Shown piece after piece: positions 45,631 through 55,934 of a stretch of 64,000 nt of DNA. The stretch is from Thermoactinomyces daqus (GTDB taxonomy: Bacteria; Bacillota; Bacilli; Thermoactinomycetales; Thermoactinomycetaceae): assembly GCF_000763315.1 (NCBI RefSeq), contig NZ_JPST01000014.1:124001-188000 (forward strand), given 5' to 3'. Under the pieces are notes generated by a model, which saw only the letters and a program-made list of their open reading frames with translations, did no database searches and was not told the origin of the DNA. Positions within the stretch are counted from its first letter, which is position 1, and each line of letters begins with the position of its first letter. Made by a program: the position numbers and the translations under genes.

Positions 45631-46980
45631 TTATTCGACAAATTCCTTTTGCCGCAACTCAAGACTCAAAAATTTGTTGTAGTTCTTCAGAAAGAGCAGT
45701 TCCACTTTTCCTACCGGGCCGTTCCGCTGTTTCCCGATAATGAGTTCGGCAATATTTTTTTTCTCCGATTCCTCATTATAATAATCATCCCGGTATAAAA
45801 AGGCCACGACGTCAGCATCTTGTTCAATCGAACCCGATTCCCTGAGATCGGACAGCATCGGCCGCTTATCCTGTCTCTGTTCCACCGCACGGGACAACTG
45901 CGACAAGGCGATGACCGGCACATCAAATTCACGGGCGATCAGTTTCAGCGAGCGGGAGATCTCGGAGATTTCCTGCTGGCGGCTCTCCCCTCCCCGGCCC
46001 GTGATCAGCTGCAAGTAGTCGATCACGACCAGTCCCAGCCCGTGTTCGGCCTGCAGCCGGCGAAGCTTGGCCCGGATATCGTAAACGGTAAGACCGGGAG
46101 TGTCATCGATAAAGATCGGGGCTTCACTGAGCGTACTCATCGCCATTGTCAGCTTTTCCCAATCTTCTTCACTCAGATTCCCCGAGCGAAATCCTTGGGC
46201 ATCAATGTTTCCCTCCGCTGCCAGCATCCGCATCACCAATTGGGAAGCGGACATCTCCAGACTGAAAAGAGCCACTGTTTTTCCCGCACGCACCCCGACA
46301 TTCTGCGCCAGGTTCAGAGCAAATGCGGTTTTCCCCATGCTGGGCCGGGCCGCCAGTATGATTAGCTCCGAGCCCTTCAATCCGGAAGTCATGCGATCCA
46401 AATCGACAAAACCGGTGGGGGTTCCGCTGATTCCGCTTTTATTGAAATGCTGTGCCTCAATCTGCTCATAGGATTCCATCAAAACATCATGGATGGGGAT
46501 AAAGCCGCTTCCCCGAACCCGACGTCCGGCGATCTCCAGAATCCGTTTTTCCGCCTCATTCAATATCTCGTTGACATCCCCGTTGCCGGAATATCCGGTC
46601 GCGGCGATTTGCGTTGCCGTGCGAATCAAACGCCGCAAAATCGCTTTTTCCTCAACGATTTTGGCATAATACTCCGCATTGGCCGCGGTGGGAACGACAC
46701 CCGCCAGTTCGTTCAGGTAGGGCACGCCCCCCACTTCCTCCAACAGCTTGCGGTCACTCAGTTCAGCAGTCAAGGTCACCAGATCGACCGGTTCCCCTTT
46801 TTCAGCCAATTCATTCATCACTTGGAACAGACGTTGATGTGCTTGGCGATAAAAATCCTCGGGGCGCAATCGCTCATTGACCGAAATCAAAACCGACGGT
46901 TCGATGAGGATCGCACCGAGGACCGCTTGCTCCGCCTCATGATTATACGGGGGAAGACGGTCAGCAAACAGATCACTCAC
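45631..46980 (-). CDS. dnaB: Replicative DNA helicase (DnaB-type; dnaC in B. subtilis)
   Basis: A 449-residue hexameric replication-fork helicase. An N-terminal helical domain (residues 1-110) is joined to a RecA-like core with Walker A ARPSMGKTAFALNLA near 213, Walker B LGLVVIDYLQLI, and the arginine-finger region. GTG 46980 follows GGAGG. It sits between rplI and purA, as in Bacillus. Confidence 0.96.
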   Translation of the reverse strand: MSDLFADRLPPYNHEAEQAVLGAILIEPSVLISVNERLRPEDFYRQAHQRLFQVMNELAEKGEPVDLVTLTAELSDRKLLEEVGGVPYLNELAGVVPTAANAEYYAKIVEEKAILRRLIRTATQIAATGYSGNGDVNEILNEAEKRILEIAGRRVRGSGFIPIHDVLMESYEQIEAQHFNKSGISGTPTGFVDLDRMTSGLKGSELIILAARPSMGKTAFALNLAQNVGVRAGKTVALFSLEMSASQLVMRMLAAEGNIDAQGFRSGNLSEEDWEKLTMAMSTLSEAPIFIDDTPGLTVYDIRAKLRRLQAEHGLGLVVIDYLQLITGRGGESRQQEISEISRSLKLIAREFDVPVIALSQLSRAVEQRQDKRPMLSDLRESGSIEQDADVVAFLYRDDYYNEESEKKNIAELIIGKQRNGPVGKVELLFLKNYNKFLSLELRQKEFVE

Positions 46981-47002
46981 AGGTTATCCCTCCCATCGCC
47001 AT

Positions 47003-47031
47003 AAAAAAGCACTCCATTCCAAGTGGAGTGC
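47003..47031 (-). terminator. Terminator of the gdpP-rplI transcript
   Basis: On the minus strand GCACTCCA-N7-TGGAGTGC is followed by six T, just after the rplI stop and before dnaB. Confidence 0.88.
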
Positions 47032-47038
47032 CATGAGC

Positions 47039-47485
47039 TTACTCTTCAACCACTTGCACCGAAAGTTCTGCCGTCACTTCAGGATGGAGTTTGACCGGCA
47101 CTTTTGTCACGCCGAGGGTACGAATCGGTTCATCCAGCTGAATTTTCTTTTTGTCCACATCCAGTTGAAACTGCTTTTTGAGTGCCTGGCTGATTTGCTT
47201 GGAAGTGATGGAACCGAAAATTCGTCCGCCCTCGCCGGTTTTGGTCGTTAACTTGACTGTCAGCCCGCTCAGCTTTTCCCCCAGACGCTTCGCTTCGATC
47301 CGCTCTTCTTCTTTCCGTTTTTCCTCACGCCGTTTTTGGTCTTTCAGCGAATTGAGATTTCCTTCCGTCGCCATCACTGCCAGCTTGCGGGGAATGAGAT
47401 AATTGCGGGCATAACCCTCGGCCACTTCTTTGACTTCCCCTTTTTTTCCGGTTCCTTTCACATCTTTGAGCAAAATCACTTTCAT
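47039..47485 (-). CDS. rplI: 50S ribosomal protein L9
   Basis: 148 residues. The N-terminal rRNA-binding domain [30 protein letters not shown]... is the family signature; a long helix and a C-terminal domain follow. Its ATG overlaps the gdpP stop (ATGA). Confidence 0.97.
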   Translation of the reverse strand: MKVILLKDVKGTGKKGEVKEVAEGYARNYLIPRKLAVMATEGNLNSLKDQKRREEKRKEEERIEAKRLGEKLSGLTVKLTTKTGEGGRIFGSITSKQISQALKKQFQLDVDKKKIQLDEPIRTLGVTKVPVKLHPEVTAELSVQVVEE

Positions 47486-49452
47486 CGTTTCTGCCCCCCA
47501 CTTTCAACTGTTTCTTTTAATGTGTCAACCAAACGTGCTTTCGCCTCTTCCAGCGACAGATTCTTCAATTGACAGGCGGCATTGGTCAGATGCCCTCCGC
47601 CTCCCAACGCTTCCATCACCAGCTGTACATTGATTTCCCCCTGCGAACGCGCGCTGATCGAGACCAAACCGTCTTCACGTCTCCCGATGACAAACGAGGC
47701 GCGAACCCCGCGCATATTGAGCAGGGTATCGGCTGCCTGGGCAATCAGCAATTGATCATATTCTTCTTCCTCATCTCCAACAGCAACGGCAATCCCACCG
47801 TCCAAAACTTCAGCCTTCCGGATGATCTCCGCCCGTTTCACATACTGGGATAAATCCTCTTTTAACAGGGATTGCACCATCATCAGGTCAGCCCCGTGTC
47901 TGCGCAAGAAAGAAGCCGCCTCAAAAGTGCGGGAACCGGCGCGAAAGGCAAAGTTTTTAGTATCAACGACAATGCCCGCCAACAGGGCTGTCGCCTCCAG
48001 CGTATCCATCGCCAGGCGACCATCCTGATATTGCAATAATTCCGTGACCAGTTCACTCGTGGAAGATGCATAAGGCTCAAGATAGACAAGGACGGGGTCT
48101 TTGACAAAGTCTTCTCCGCGGCGATGGTGATCGATAATCACAATGCGCTTGGCGCGCTCCACCAGCTTCGGTTCCATCACCAGCGACGGCTTGTGCGTGT
48201 CGACCAAAATCAACAGGGTATCGGGATCCTCAACCCAGGCGAGCGCTTTTCCCGGATGAATGAGATATTCACCCAGATAATCATGCTGCCTGATCGCGGT
48301 TAACAGACGCTCAATCGAAGAGCTCTCCTCGTCGAGGACAATGTAAGCTTCACAATCATTAATCTGTGCAAATTTCAAGACGCCGATCGCCGCACCCAGC
48401 GCGTCCATATCCGGTTGGGTGTGCCCCATCACGACGACGCGCTTGCTGTCCCGCAGCAAATTGCTCATCGCATGCGAAATGACGCGAGCGCGCACCCGCG
48501 TCCGTTTTTCAACGGCATTCGTCTTGCCCCCAAAGAAGACGATTTTCTCCCCTTCCTGGACAGCCGCCTGGTCTCCACCACGGGCCAGGGCAACATCAAG
48601 AGCGGCTGCGGCATTCTGCGCCCGCTCCACCATGCTTTTTCCGACGCTGGCCACACCGATGCTGAGCGTGATCGGAATCTTGTATTGCCTCGTCATCTCC
48701 CTGACGACATCCAGTATATCGAAACGCGTTTTCATCAATCGCTGTAACGACCGGTGGTGCGTGACAAAAAACATCTTGTCCGTATCAATTCGTTTGAGGG
48801 AAATATCGTATTCCAATGCCCACTTCGAGATCGCTCCAGACACGTTCGACAACAACAAGGTGCTCTCCTGATCGGACAACCCCTGGCCTGATTCGTCAAA
48901 GTTGTCCAAGTGGATCAAACCCAAAACAGTTTGTTCATCGCGCAACTGCTGTTTCAGCGATTCCAGGCTGGTGATGTCACGGAAAAAGAAGAGACGCTCT
49001 TCTTCTTCATGGATCACTTGGTAAACCTTATCCCCGAGTTGGATCAGAAACGTCTGATCATCCTCCTCTTTCGACCGTTTCAGTTCGGGGAAGATCTCTT
49101 CCAGACTCTCCCCCACCAAACGTTCCCGATTCACCATCCGAGGGACAAAAGGGTTGTGCCATTCTATCTGTCCGTCCCTGCCATAAAGGAGTACACCGAT
49201 CGGCATCTGGTTCATCGCCGCCTGCCCCGCGTTTTTCACACGATTGGACAGCGTTAAGACATATTCGGAAAAGTCCTTGCGAAAAGCGCGTTCCGCCTTG
49301 TATAAAACCAGGGCCAGCACGGCGAAAAACACAAGGCCCATAATCCCGTAGATCCAGCGATAGGTGGAAAGCAGAGCAACTAAAATCAAACTGAAACACA
49401 TGGCAAAAACCATGTGATATCCGTGCCATCGTTGTATAATAAATTTCGGCAT
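47482..49452 (-). CDS. gdpP: c-di-AMP phosphodiesterase GdpP
   Basis: 656 residues. Two membrane helices lie near the N-terminus (about 10-50), followed by a PAS-like domain ([20 protein letters not shown]) and a degenerate GGDEF domain. The DHH domain has [15 protein letters not shown] near 342, DTHKPS and [10 protein letters not shown] near 439, and the DHHA1 domain has [10 protein letters not shown] near 615. It hydrolyses c-di-AMP and so affects potassium and cell-wall homeostasis. ATG 49452 is preferred (GGGG site); the upstream frame is not part of the family. Confidence 0.95.
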   Translation of the reverse strand: MPKFIIQRWHGYHMVFAMCFSLILVALLSTYRWIYGIMGLVFFAVLALVLYKAERAFRKDFSEYVLTLSNRVKNAGQAAMNQMPIGVLLYGRDGQIEWHNPFVPRMVNRERLVGESLEEIFPELKRSKEEDDQTFLIQLGDKVYQVIHEEEERLFFFRDITSLESLKQQLRDEQTVLGLIHLDNFDESGQGLSDQESTLLLSNVSGAISKWALEYDISLKRIDTDKMFFVTHHRSLQRLMKTRFDILDVVREMTRQYKIPITLSIGVASVGKSMVERAQNAAAALDVALARGGDQAAVQEGEKIVFFGGKTNAVEKRTRVRARVISHAMSNLLRDSKRVVVMGHTQPDMDALGAAIGVLKFAQINDCEAYIVLDEESSSIERLLTAIRQHDYLGEYLIHPGKALAWVEDPDTLLILVDTHKPSLVMEPKLVERAKRIVIIDHHRRGEDFVKDPVLVYLEPYASSTSELVTELLQYQDGRLAMDTLEATALLAGIVVDTKNFAFRAGSRTFEAASFLRRHGADLMMVQSLLKEDLSQYVKRAEIIRKAEVLDGGIAVAVGDEEEEYDQLLIAQAADTLLNMRGVRASFVIGRREDGLVSISARSQGEINVQLVMEALGGGGHLTNAACQLKNLSLEEAKARLVDTLKETVESGGQKR

Positions 49453-49584
49453 ATTCGATCCCCTCAAACTAATCCTGCAAAGGCAAATTACAGTCGCATC
49501 CAACTTTTATTTTACCCTAGTTCATTTTAAGAGCAACTCCCGCTCCCAAAACAATCTCTTCCATCTCAAATCCCCCACCGCTTG

Positions 49585-50493
49585 TCATTTGGATAATTTT
49601 TGACGCAGCAATGTCGCCGCATCAATCATGCCCAAAAACTGGATCAACAGCGAAATTGGCGTAATGATTGAGACTGGAACCAAAAGGATCAGCCATCCTC
49701 CGCTTTTTCCCTTGCGGTGCAACAGAAAATGAATAAATCCAAATCCCTGGATCAGGAACAGCTCATGCAAAATGGTCAAAACGCTGATCCCCCCGTGTAA
49801 TCCAACCACGGAAGGAAAGAAGTATAAAGCAACAAGGGTTAATAAGTAAAAATAGAAAAACACCTTCGGTAACCGCCACTCATGAAAAGCAGGCAACGTT
49901 TTTCTCTGAAATCCCTGACGCGACAACCAGCTTCTGGCGGTATAAAAGGTGATGAGAGCCATAAGACCGATAAGGTTAAAAAACACAGGCGGGACCATGG
50001 TTCCATTCGATAAGGCCTCCAACGCCTGTGCCCCTGCTCCCGATTCCTGCAATATCTCTTCCATACGAAGCGATTCTGTCTGCCAAATCGCCTTTACCCA
50101 ATCGAACAGATGAAATGATTCTCCCACATACAAAAATCCCCAGGAACCAACAGCCCCAGATGCAACCCCGCTCAACACCACATCAGCTCCTGTCGTTGCC
50201 GAATGGCGATAGCAATACCCCATGATGCTTCCCATAAACCATGCGAATAAGGCGAGCAGAGCGGAGATTGCGGGGAAAAAGACAAACGCCACGCCCAAGG
50301 GGATGAGCGAAATGATCAGCGCTGCCGAAGGCCTTTTCACGCTCAGCAAAAGAAACGGCAGCGGGAGAAGCCAAAAGGTGATCATGGGAATGAAGGAAAT
50401 ACTGAGCGAGGCGAGCAATAAGAGAAAAAGCCCTGACATAAGAAGGCCGTCCTTTATGATCCCTTTCAGATCCTGCGGCAAATTGAATGTCAC
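49585..50493 (-). CDS. yybS: YybS-family (DUF2232) membrane protein
   Basis: 302 residues with about eight membrane segments. Family function is unknown; some relatives are grouped with ECF-transporter-like substrate components. Position upstream of gdpP matches B. subtilis yybS-yybT. GTG 50493 overlaps the preceding gene's stop (GTGA). Confidence 0.88.
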   Translation of the reverse strand: MTFNLPQDLKGIIKDGLLMSGLFLLLLASLSISFIPMITFWLLPLPFLLLSVKRPSAALIISLIPLGVAFVFFPAISALLALFAWFMGSIMGYCYRHSATTGADVVLSGVASGAVGSWGFLYVGESFHLFDWVKAIWQTESLRMEEILQESGAGAQALEALSNGTMVPPVFFNLIGLMALITFYTARSWLSRQGFQRKTLPAFHEWRLPKVFFYFYLLTLVALYFFPSVVGLHGGISVLTILHELFLIQGFGFIHFLLHRKGKSGGWLILLVPVSIITPISLLIQFLGMIDAATLLRQKLSK

Positions 50494-50801
50494 CTCTTGT
50501 TTAAATAATCATCAAGAGAGGACAAATCGCCATACCACTCTTCCAACTGGTGGCCTTCCCTGGCGTGTTCACGCAGCTTCTGCGAAACCGCTTGATCAAG
50601 TTCCCGAAAAGAAAATCCCATTCTTCTCGCCAACACGTACACGGAAATAGCCAAACTGGATAAACTATCTATGATCATGTGCTGATTGGCATAATGAATC
50701 CCCTTAAAAAGGGTGGCAATCTGGTCCAAAACCTCGGTTTTCAACCAATCAATCACTTTTATGCTTTTGGCGAATTGCACTCCCCGTTCAGGCCGGCTCA
50801 T
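50490..50801 (-). CDS. MazG-like family protein
   Basis: 103 residues of a helical MazG-like fold (VIDWLKTEVLDQIATLFKGI, then IDSLSSLAISVYVLARRMGFSFRELDQAV). True MazG hydrolases carry EExxE and ExxD metal ligands; these are not evident here, so activity is doubtful. ATG 50801 follows GGAGGAG. It is translationally coupled to yybS. Confidence 0.75.
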   Translation of the reverse strand: MSRPERGVQFAKSIKVIDWLKTEVLDQIATLFKGIHYANQHMIIDSLSSLAISVYVLARRMGFSFRELDQAVSQKLREHAREGHQLEEWYGDLSSLDDYLNKR

Positions 50802-50878
50802 ATGGTTGCACTCCTCCAAAATACTGCAAGTTTAGGAGAAATTTCCACATAAAAGAGCCGATTTCCTGCTTATTATAC

Positions 50879-50911
50879 AAAAACAGGGGCATCAATCTCA
50901 CCCCTGTTTTT
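50879..50911 (-). terminator. Terminator of the rpsF-ssb-rpsR operon
   Basis: AAAAACAGGGG and CCCCTGTTTTT form the stem, four bases after the rpsR stop on the minus strand. Confidence 0.9.
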
Positions 50912-50915
50912 GCGA

Positions 50916-51143
50916 TCAATCATTGGTGTATGGCAACAGAGCCATTTGACGAGCCCGTTTGATGGCACGGGTCAACTGGCGTTGGTATTTGGAGCTGGTT
51001 CCCGTTACACGGCGCGGCAGAATTTTACCACGCTCGCTGATAAACTTGCGCAGCAAGTCTACATCTTTGTAATCGATGTAATCGATTTTATTGACGGTAA
51101 AGTAGCAGACTTTGCGGCGTTTGTTTCCGCGGCGACGAGCCAT
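50916..51143 (-). CDS. rpsR: 30S ribosomal protein S18
   Basis: 75 residues, with the family segment [27 protein letters not shown] recognisable. Last gene of the rpsF-ssb-rpsR operon. Confidence 0.97.
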   Translation of the reverse strand: MARRRGNKRRKVCYFTVNKIDYIDYKDVDLLRKFISERGKILPRRVTGTSSKYQRQLTRAIKRARQMALLPYTND

Positions 51144-51183
51144 TCTCTTTTCCCCCTTCCTGTTTGCGATTCAGACGTTCAGA

Positions 51184-51648
51184 TTAGAAAGGCAGATCAT
51201 CATCAGAGATATCAATCGGTTGTCCGTCATCAGCAAAGGGGTCATCCATCGGCTTGTTTCCTTTGTTGTAAGTGCTTCCCCCGCCAAAGGAGCTTCCACC
51301 AAAGCCCGGAGCAGAGGATTCACTGCGGTTTTTCGGCTCAAGAAAGCGAACATCATCGGCCACGACATCTGTCGTATAGACCGTACGCCCTTCCTGATTT
51401 TCGTATTTCCCGGTCTGCAGACGGCCGTCCACACCGACCAGAGAACCTTTTCTGAGGTAGTTGGCGCAGTTTTCGGCCAGTCCCCGCCAAGTGACGATAT
51501 TGATAAAATCCGCTTCGCGTTCTCCGTTTTGATTCGTGTAGTTGCGGTTAACCGCAATGCTGAATCTCGCTACGGCCACACCGCTCGACGTATACCGAAG
51601 CTCCGGATCACGCGTCAGCCGTCCTACCAGGATGACCCGATTTATCAT
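51184..51648 (-). CDS. ssb: Single-stranded DNA-binding protein
   Basis: 154 residues: an OB-fold ([20 protein letters not shown], then [21 protein letters not shown]), a glycine-rich linker, and the acidic C-terminal tip ISDDDLPF that docks replication partners. It lies between rpsF and rpsR, as in other Firmicutes. Confidence 0.97.
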   Translation of the reverse strand: MINRVILVGRLTRDPELRYTSSGVAVARFSIAVNRNYTNQNGEREADFINIVTWRGLAENCANYLRKGSLVGVDGRLQTGKYENQEGRTVYTTDVVADDVRFLEPKNRSESSAPGFGGSSFGGGSTYNKGNKPMDDPFADDGQPIDISDDDLPF

Positions 51649-51702
51649 GGATAACCTCTCCCCTTTGCATGATCAACCTTCATTTATCGAATAAACAGGC
51701 GA

Positions 51703-51996
51703 TTATTTTTCATCGATGTTAATGATCATATGACGCATGAAGTTATCATTGATGCGAACCACATGATCAAGTTCTTTCACAACATCGGCAGACGCACGGA
51801 ATGTATAAACCGTGTAGATCCCTTCACGGTAGGAATCGATCTCGTAAGCGAGACGGCGTTTACCCATGTCATCCGCGTTGATGATTTCCCCGCCGTGTTG
51901 CGCGATGGTTGCTTGCACTTTTTCGCGGCACGCTTTCACGGTTTCTTCATCAACGTCAGGACGAACGATGAACATGATTTCATAGTTGTGAGTCAT
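51703..51996 (-). CDS. rpsF: 30S ribosomal protein S6
   Basis: 97 residues beginning MTHNYEIMFIVRPDVDEE, the S6 signature. ATG 51996 is fixed by AGGAGGTG; an upstream in-frame start has no homology. First gene of the operon. Confidence 0.97.
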   Translation of the reverse strand: MTHNYEIMFIVRPDVDEETVKACREKVQATIAQHGGEIINADDMGKRRLAYEIDSYREGIYTVYTFRASADVVKELDHVVRINDNFMRHMIINIDEK

Positions 51997-52176
51997 CTTC
52001 CACACCTCCTTCTGGACTGTACGGCCCTGCCTGTCGCAGAGCAAGGAGAACATGAATTCTCTCTACATGTACGATTATACATTTTAGCAAACAGCCCGGA
52101 ATAAATCAATGTTTGAATCGGATTTGCTCTCTAAAAATCGTGCCGACGGCGGGAAGGGATTTTGATTGTCTCCCGC

Positions 52177-53277
52177 TTACACATTGAATCGGAACGTCAT
52201 AATATCCCCGTCCCGGACCACATACTCTTTTCCCTCTAAACGCAATAACCCTTTTTCCCGTGCCGCCGCGAGGGAACCGGCATTCAGCAAGTCCTCGTAA
52301 CCGATCACTTCCGCCCGGATAAACCCTCGTTCAAAGTCGGAATGAATCACTCCGGCCGCTTGCGGGGCTTTTGTGCCCTGGCGAATCGTCCAGGCCCGGA
52401 CTTCTTTTTCGCCCGCGGTAAAATATGTGATCAGGCCGAGCAAACGGTAAGCGGCTGCTATCAAGCGATCCAGCCCTGAGGAGGAGAGACCCAATTCCTC
52501 AAGAAACATGGCCCGTTCTTCCCCTTCAAGTTCGGCGATTTCCGCTTCCACTTGCGCACTGATCGGCACCACTTCGGCTCCTTCCTCCGCAGCAATCCGT
52601 TTGACGATCTGAACATACGGATTGGCTTCCGGATTGGCCAGGTCTCCCTCATTGACATTGGCGGCATAGAGAACATTTTTGAGCGTAAGCAGATTTAAAC
52701 TCTTGATCAGTTTCCTTTCATCCGGATCCAGGCTGACGGTACGGGCCGGTTTCCCTTCGGCCAGCGCTTGCTGCAAACGGGTTAAAATCCCGTGTTCGGC
52801 AATCGCCGCTTTATCCCCGCTCTTTTTCTGGCGGGCCACCCGATCAAGCCGCTTTTCCACTGTTTCCAAATCTGCCAGCACCAGCTCGAGGTTAATTGTT
52901 TCGATATCGCTGGCCGGATCAACCTTTCCGGCTACGTGCGTAATATTTTCATCTTCAAAACAGCGCACGACATGGATAATCGCATCCACTTCACGGATGT
53001 GGGACAGAAATTTGTTTCCCAACCCTTCTCCGCGGCTCGCTCCTTTGACCAGTCCGGCAATATCCACAAATTGAAATGATGTGGGAACAATCCGCTGCGG
53101 ATTGACGATTTGCGCCAGTTTCATCAAACGTTCATCCGGCACGTCAACCACCCCGACATTGGGGTCAATCGTACAAAAAGGGTAATTGGCCGATTCGGCC
53201 CCCGCTTGGGTAATTGCATTAAATAATGTTGATTTTCCTACATTGGGCAAGCCCACGATCCCAGTTGCTAACGCCAC
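52177..53277 (-). CDS. ychF: YchF (OLA1-type) redox-regulated ATPase
   Basis: 366 residues. The G domain starts GIVGLPNVGKSTLFNAIT; switch and NVNEG motifs follow, then a coiled coil and the TGS domain (AWTIRQGTKAPQAAGVIHSDFERGFIRAEV). It is a ribosome-associated P-loop protein with a preference for ATP in this family. GTG 53277 follows GGAGGAGG. Confidence 0.96.
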   Translation of the reverse strand: MALATGIVGLPNVGKSTLFNAITQAGAESANYPFCTIDPNVGVVDVPDERLMKLAQIVNPQRIVPTSFQFVDIAGLVKGASRGEGLGNKFLSHIREVDAIIHVVRCFEDENITHVAGKVDPASDIETINLELVLADLETVEKRLDRVARQKKSGDKAAIAEHGILTRLQQALAEGKPARTVSLDPDERKLIKSLNLLTLKNVLYAANVNEGDLANPEANPYVQIVKRIAAEEGAEVVPISAQVEAEIAELEGEERAMFLEELGLSSSGLDRLIAAAYRLLGLITYFTAGEKEVRAWTIRQGTKAPQAAGVIHSDFERGFIRAEVIGYEDLLNAGSLAAAREKGLLRLEGKEYVVRDGDIMTFRFNV

Positions 53278-53423
53278 TTTTTGCGTTCCTCCTCCATCGT
53301 GATCCAATTCCGAATCCCATAATCAAACCCTTGTTCATTATAGCGGAAACCACGATTTTCTTCCATGCATCCCGCCGCCTTCTTTTCCATTCGGCGGTGA
53401 CCATGTTGATCTCCGCCGGAGGC

Positions 53424-53639
53424 TTACTCTCGTTCAGCTCGTTCTTGTGCGGCAGAAACCAGAATGCGCTTCAATCGCTTTTCAAAACGGGAACGGGGCA
53501 AAAGGACACTGTGCTCACATCCGGTGCATTTCATGCGGATATCTGCACCCATGCGGATGATTTTCCAGGCATTGGTTCCACACGGGTGCGGTTTTTTCAT
53601 CTCGACAATATCCCCGAGTCCAAATTCCTTTTTTTGCAA
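53424..53639 (-). CDS. yyzM: DUF951 protein (YyzM-like)
   Basis: 71 residues matching DUF951: FGLGDIVEMKKPHPCGTNAWKIIRMGADI, then RMKCTGCEHSVLLPRSRFEKRLKRIL, with a cysteine pair. It probably folds as a small beta barrel; function is unknown. TTG 53639 follows GGAGAGAGG. Confidence 0.88.
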   Translation of the reverse strand: MQKKEFGLGDIVEMKKPHPCGTNAWKIIRMGADIRMKCTGCEHSVLLPRSRFEKRLKRILVSAAQERAERE

Positions 53640-53869
53640 ATGCGATCCCTCTCTCCTTTTTGATTGCTAACATTATAGAAACTGGCCTGCGCCAATTCAA
53701 CCATTTTACTCATTCAGGCAGCAGATTCATTATCCGCCCCCGCTGCCGGCATCTCCAATAATGACAACCCGTTTAAGCGGCTCGGGAATGTATTTCCACA
53801 CCGCCTTTTTTGTTTCAGCAGGGTGTGAGAAAGCCTCGATTCTTTCTTCAGCCGTTTTCATGGGCAAAT

Positions 53870-53899
53870 GTATATTTTTCCGAATACAGCCGTATACTA
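53870..53899 (+). promoter_or_regulatory. Candidate forespore-type promoter of yyaC
   Basis: GTATA (53870-53874) and TATACTA (53893-53899) are 18 bases apart and resemble the sigma-F/sigma-G -35 and -10 elements. They are 32 bases before yyaC, a gene family expressed in the forespore in Bacillus. Confidence 0.35.
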
Positions 53900-53930
53900 T
53901 GAAAGAGTTTTTTGCGGAGGTCAAGAATAA

Positions 53931-54521
53931 ATGAGAGAAATTCCGTCCATTCGGAAGCGGTCTCTGTCTCCTCTCCCATTTCGGGTTGAATATACTGATC
54001 CCGCGGCAGACCAGAGGTTCTCAACTCAGTTGGCACTAGCTCTTCACCGGTTTCTGCCCAGCCCGGAAATCGTTTGTGTCTGTATCGGGACAGACCGCTC
54101 TACCGGTGATGCCCTCGGACCTTTGGTCGGTACACTCCTCAAACAAAAAATGCCGGGTTCACTCACGGTTTACGGGACATTGGACGAGCCTGTCCATGCG
54201 CTCAACCTCGAACAAACCGTGCAAATGCTGCATCAGGAACATCGTACGGCTACTGTTCTGGCCATCGATGCCTGCCTGGGTCAATTGAAAAGCGTCGGAC
54301 AGATTCAGTTAGGATTGGGGCCGGTCAAACCCGGGGCAGGAGTGCACAAAGAGTTGCCGGAAGTTGGCCAGATCCATATTACAGGAATTGTGAACGTGGC
54401 CGGATTTATGGAATATTTCGTTTTACAAAATACCCGCCTGAGCTTGGTCATGAAAATGGCCGAAATTATTTCCAACTCGATCGTCAGGGCGGTAAACCAA
54501 ACCTCGCTCTCACTTGCATGA
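53931..54521 (+). CDS. yyaC: Sporulation protein YyaC (GPR-like fold)
   Basis: 196 residues with the core VCVCIGTDRSTGDALGPLVG near residue 45-62 and VLAIDACLGQ near 120. The fold is related to hydrogenase-maturation/GPR spore proteases. The exact role in spores is unsettled. ATG 53931 follows GGAGG. It is the only plus-strand gene between rlmH and the second actin gene. Confidence 0.92.
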   Translation: MREIPSIRKRSLSPLPFRVEYTDPAADQRFSTQLALALHRFLPSPEIVCVCIGTDRSTGDALGPLVGTLLKQKMPGSLTVYGTLDEPVHALNLEQTVQMLHQEHRTATVLAIDACLGQLKSVGQIQLGLGPVKPGAGVHKELPEVGQIHITGIVNVAGFMEYFVLQNTRLSLVMKMAEIISNSIVRAVNQTSLSLA

Positions 54522-54535
54522 GAGCCTCTTTTTTC
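54506..54535 (+). terminator. Terminator of yyaC
   Basis: GCTCTCA-N6-TGAGAGC followed by six T, overlapping the stop codon. Confidence 0.85.
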
Positions 54536-54652
54536 TTTCAGTCCGTTTCGCGAAAAAAGCCAAAAGATCTTCTCCGATCAACCGTCCGGGAGCGGATGGC
54601 CATTGGTTTGACTCCTCTCGCCTCCGGATTTCATCCTCCCGAAATAAATCAG

Positions 54653-55798
54653 TCACTCGTATTTAAAAGCGGCGGCGATTTCCCGAACCGCATCGATCAC
54701 GGCTGTGATCTGCTCTTTTGTATTGAAATATCCGGGACTGACCCGAACAGCTCCATGCTCCGTCTTCAGACTTCGGTGTTTCAGCGCAGCGCAATGAAAT
54801 CCGGCACGTACTGCTATCTGATAATGCTGGTCGAGGATCGTCGCCACCTCAATTCCATCCGCATTTTCCATAGTAAATGAAACAATCGGCAATGCGGGTG
54901 CAGCGGAAGTCAGAACCGTGACACCTTCAATCGCTTGCAATCCTTCCCACAGCTGACGGGTCAACTCCTGTTCATGCCGGTAAATCTCTCTCAATCCTGT
55001 TTTCATAATAAAATCGATTCCTGCCCCAAGCCCGGCAATCCCGGGGGTATTGGGAGTTCCGCTCTCATATCCGTAAGGACGTTCCAACGGCTGCTCCACT
55101 TCTTCCGAGCGATTTCCCGTCCCGCCCTGAAGCAGGGGTTGCAAGGGAACATCCGGTTTTACGTAAAGCCCGCCCGTTCCCTGCGGGCCAAACAAGCTTT
55201 TATGTCCGGGAAAAGCAAGCAGGTCGATCGGCATTTCATCCAAATGAAAAGAGAGTAATCCCGCCGTTTGCGCCGCATCAACCAAATAGAGAATGCCATG
55301 CTTTTTCGCCATCTCGCCCAGCTCCGCAATCGGTAAAACTTCCCCTGTCACATTGGAGCCGTGAATCGTAATCAGCATCCGTGTTTTCTTGCGAATTTGC
55401 TCCTCCAGCAAAGAGGTCCAGTCTGCGCGTTCATCCTTTCCGTCCACAACCGTAACCTCAACCTTTGCTTCTTTTTCCAGCCAATAGACGGGGCGTGCCA
55501 CCGCATTATGCTCCCATGCCGTGATGATCACATGATCTCCCGGCTTTAAGATGCCCTTAATGGCCATATTCAGAGCATGGGTCGTATTCTGGCAAAAGAG
55601 CAGATGATTCGGATCCCGCACCCCAAACAGCCGGGCAAGTTTCTCCCTAGTCTCTTCAATCGTTTGCGCTGCTTTTACCGCCAGCTGGTGGCCTCCCCTC
55701 CCCGGATTGGCACCAAACTCATCGATGGCCTTTTTAACAGCATCAGAAACCCCTGGAGGTTTGGGCCATGTGGAAGCAGCATTATCAAGATAAATCAA
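54653..55798 (-). CDS. Cysteine desulfurase family (class V aminotransferase)
   Basis: 381 residues with a PLP fold. LIYLDNAASTWPKP at the start, the schiff-base lysine in LLAFPGHKSLFGPQGTGGLYV near 205, and a cysteine-bearing loop FHCAALKHRS near 355 match the SufS/CsdA-like TIGR01977 subfamily. No scaffold gene is adjacent, so its sulfur acceptor is unknown. TTG 55798 follows AAAGGAGG; the GTG at 55819 overlaps that ribosome site. Confidence 0.88.
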   Translation of the reverse strand: MIYLDNAASTWPKPPGVSDAVKKAIDEFGANPGRGGHQLAVKAAQTIEETREKLARLFGVRDPNHLLFCQNTTHALNMAIKGILKPGDHVIITAWEHNAVARPVYWLEKEAKVEVTVVDGKDERADWTSLLEEQIRKKTRMLITIHGSNVTGEVLPIAELGEMAKKHGILYLVDAAQTAGLLSFHLDEMPIDLLAFPGHKSLFGPQGTGGLYVKPDVPLQPLLQGGTGNRSEEVEQPLERPYGYESGTPNTPGIAGLGAGIDFIMKTGLREIYRHEQELTRQLWEGLQAIEGVTVLTSAAPALPIVSFTMENADGIEVATILDQHYQIAVRAGFHCAALKHRSLKTEHGAVRVSPGYFNTKEQITAVIDAVREIAAAFKYE

Positions 55799-55859
55799 TG
55801 TCGGATTCCTCCTTTTCACGATGATGAAAAGTTTAAGATAAAATCATCTCCGGTCTGGT

Positions 55860-55888
55860 AAAAGACAGAAGGGTCCCTTCAAGGACCC
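55860..55888 (-). terminator. Probable terminator of parA-parB
   Basis: GGGTCC (55871-55876) pairs with GGACCC (55883-55888); on the minus strand a T-rich stretch (TTCTGTCTTTT) follows. It lies about 45 bases after the parB stop. Confidence 0.6.
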
Positions 55889-55934
55889 GGTTAAACTCGT
55901 ATTCATCAATGAAGCCGCTCACTGCCTGCGCCGC

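Noticed and set aside
47482-49452. GdpP read as an active diguanylate cyclase
   Set aside because: Its GGDEF region is degenerate, and the DHH/DHHA1 domains define it as a c-di-AMP phosphodiesterase.
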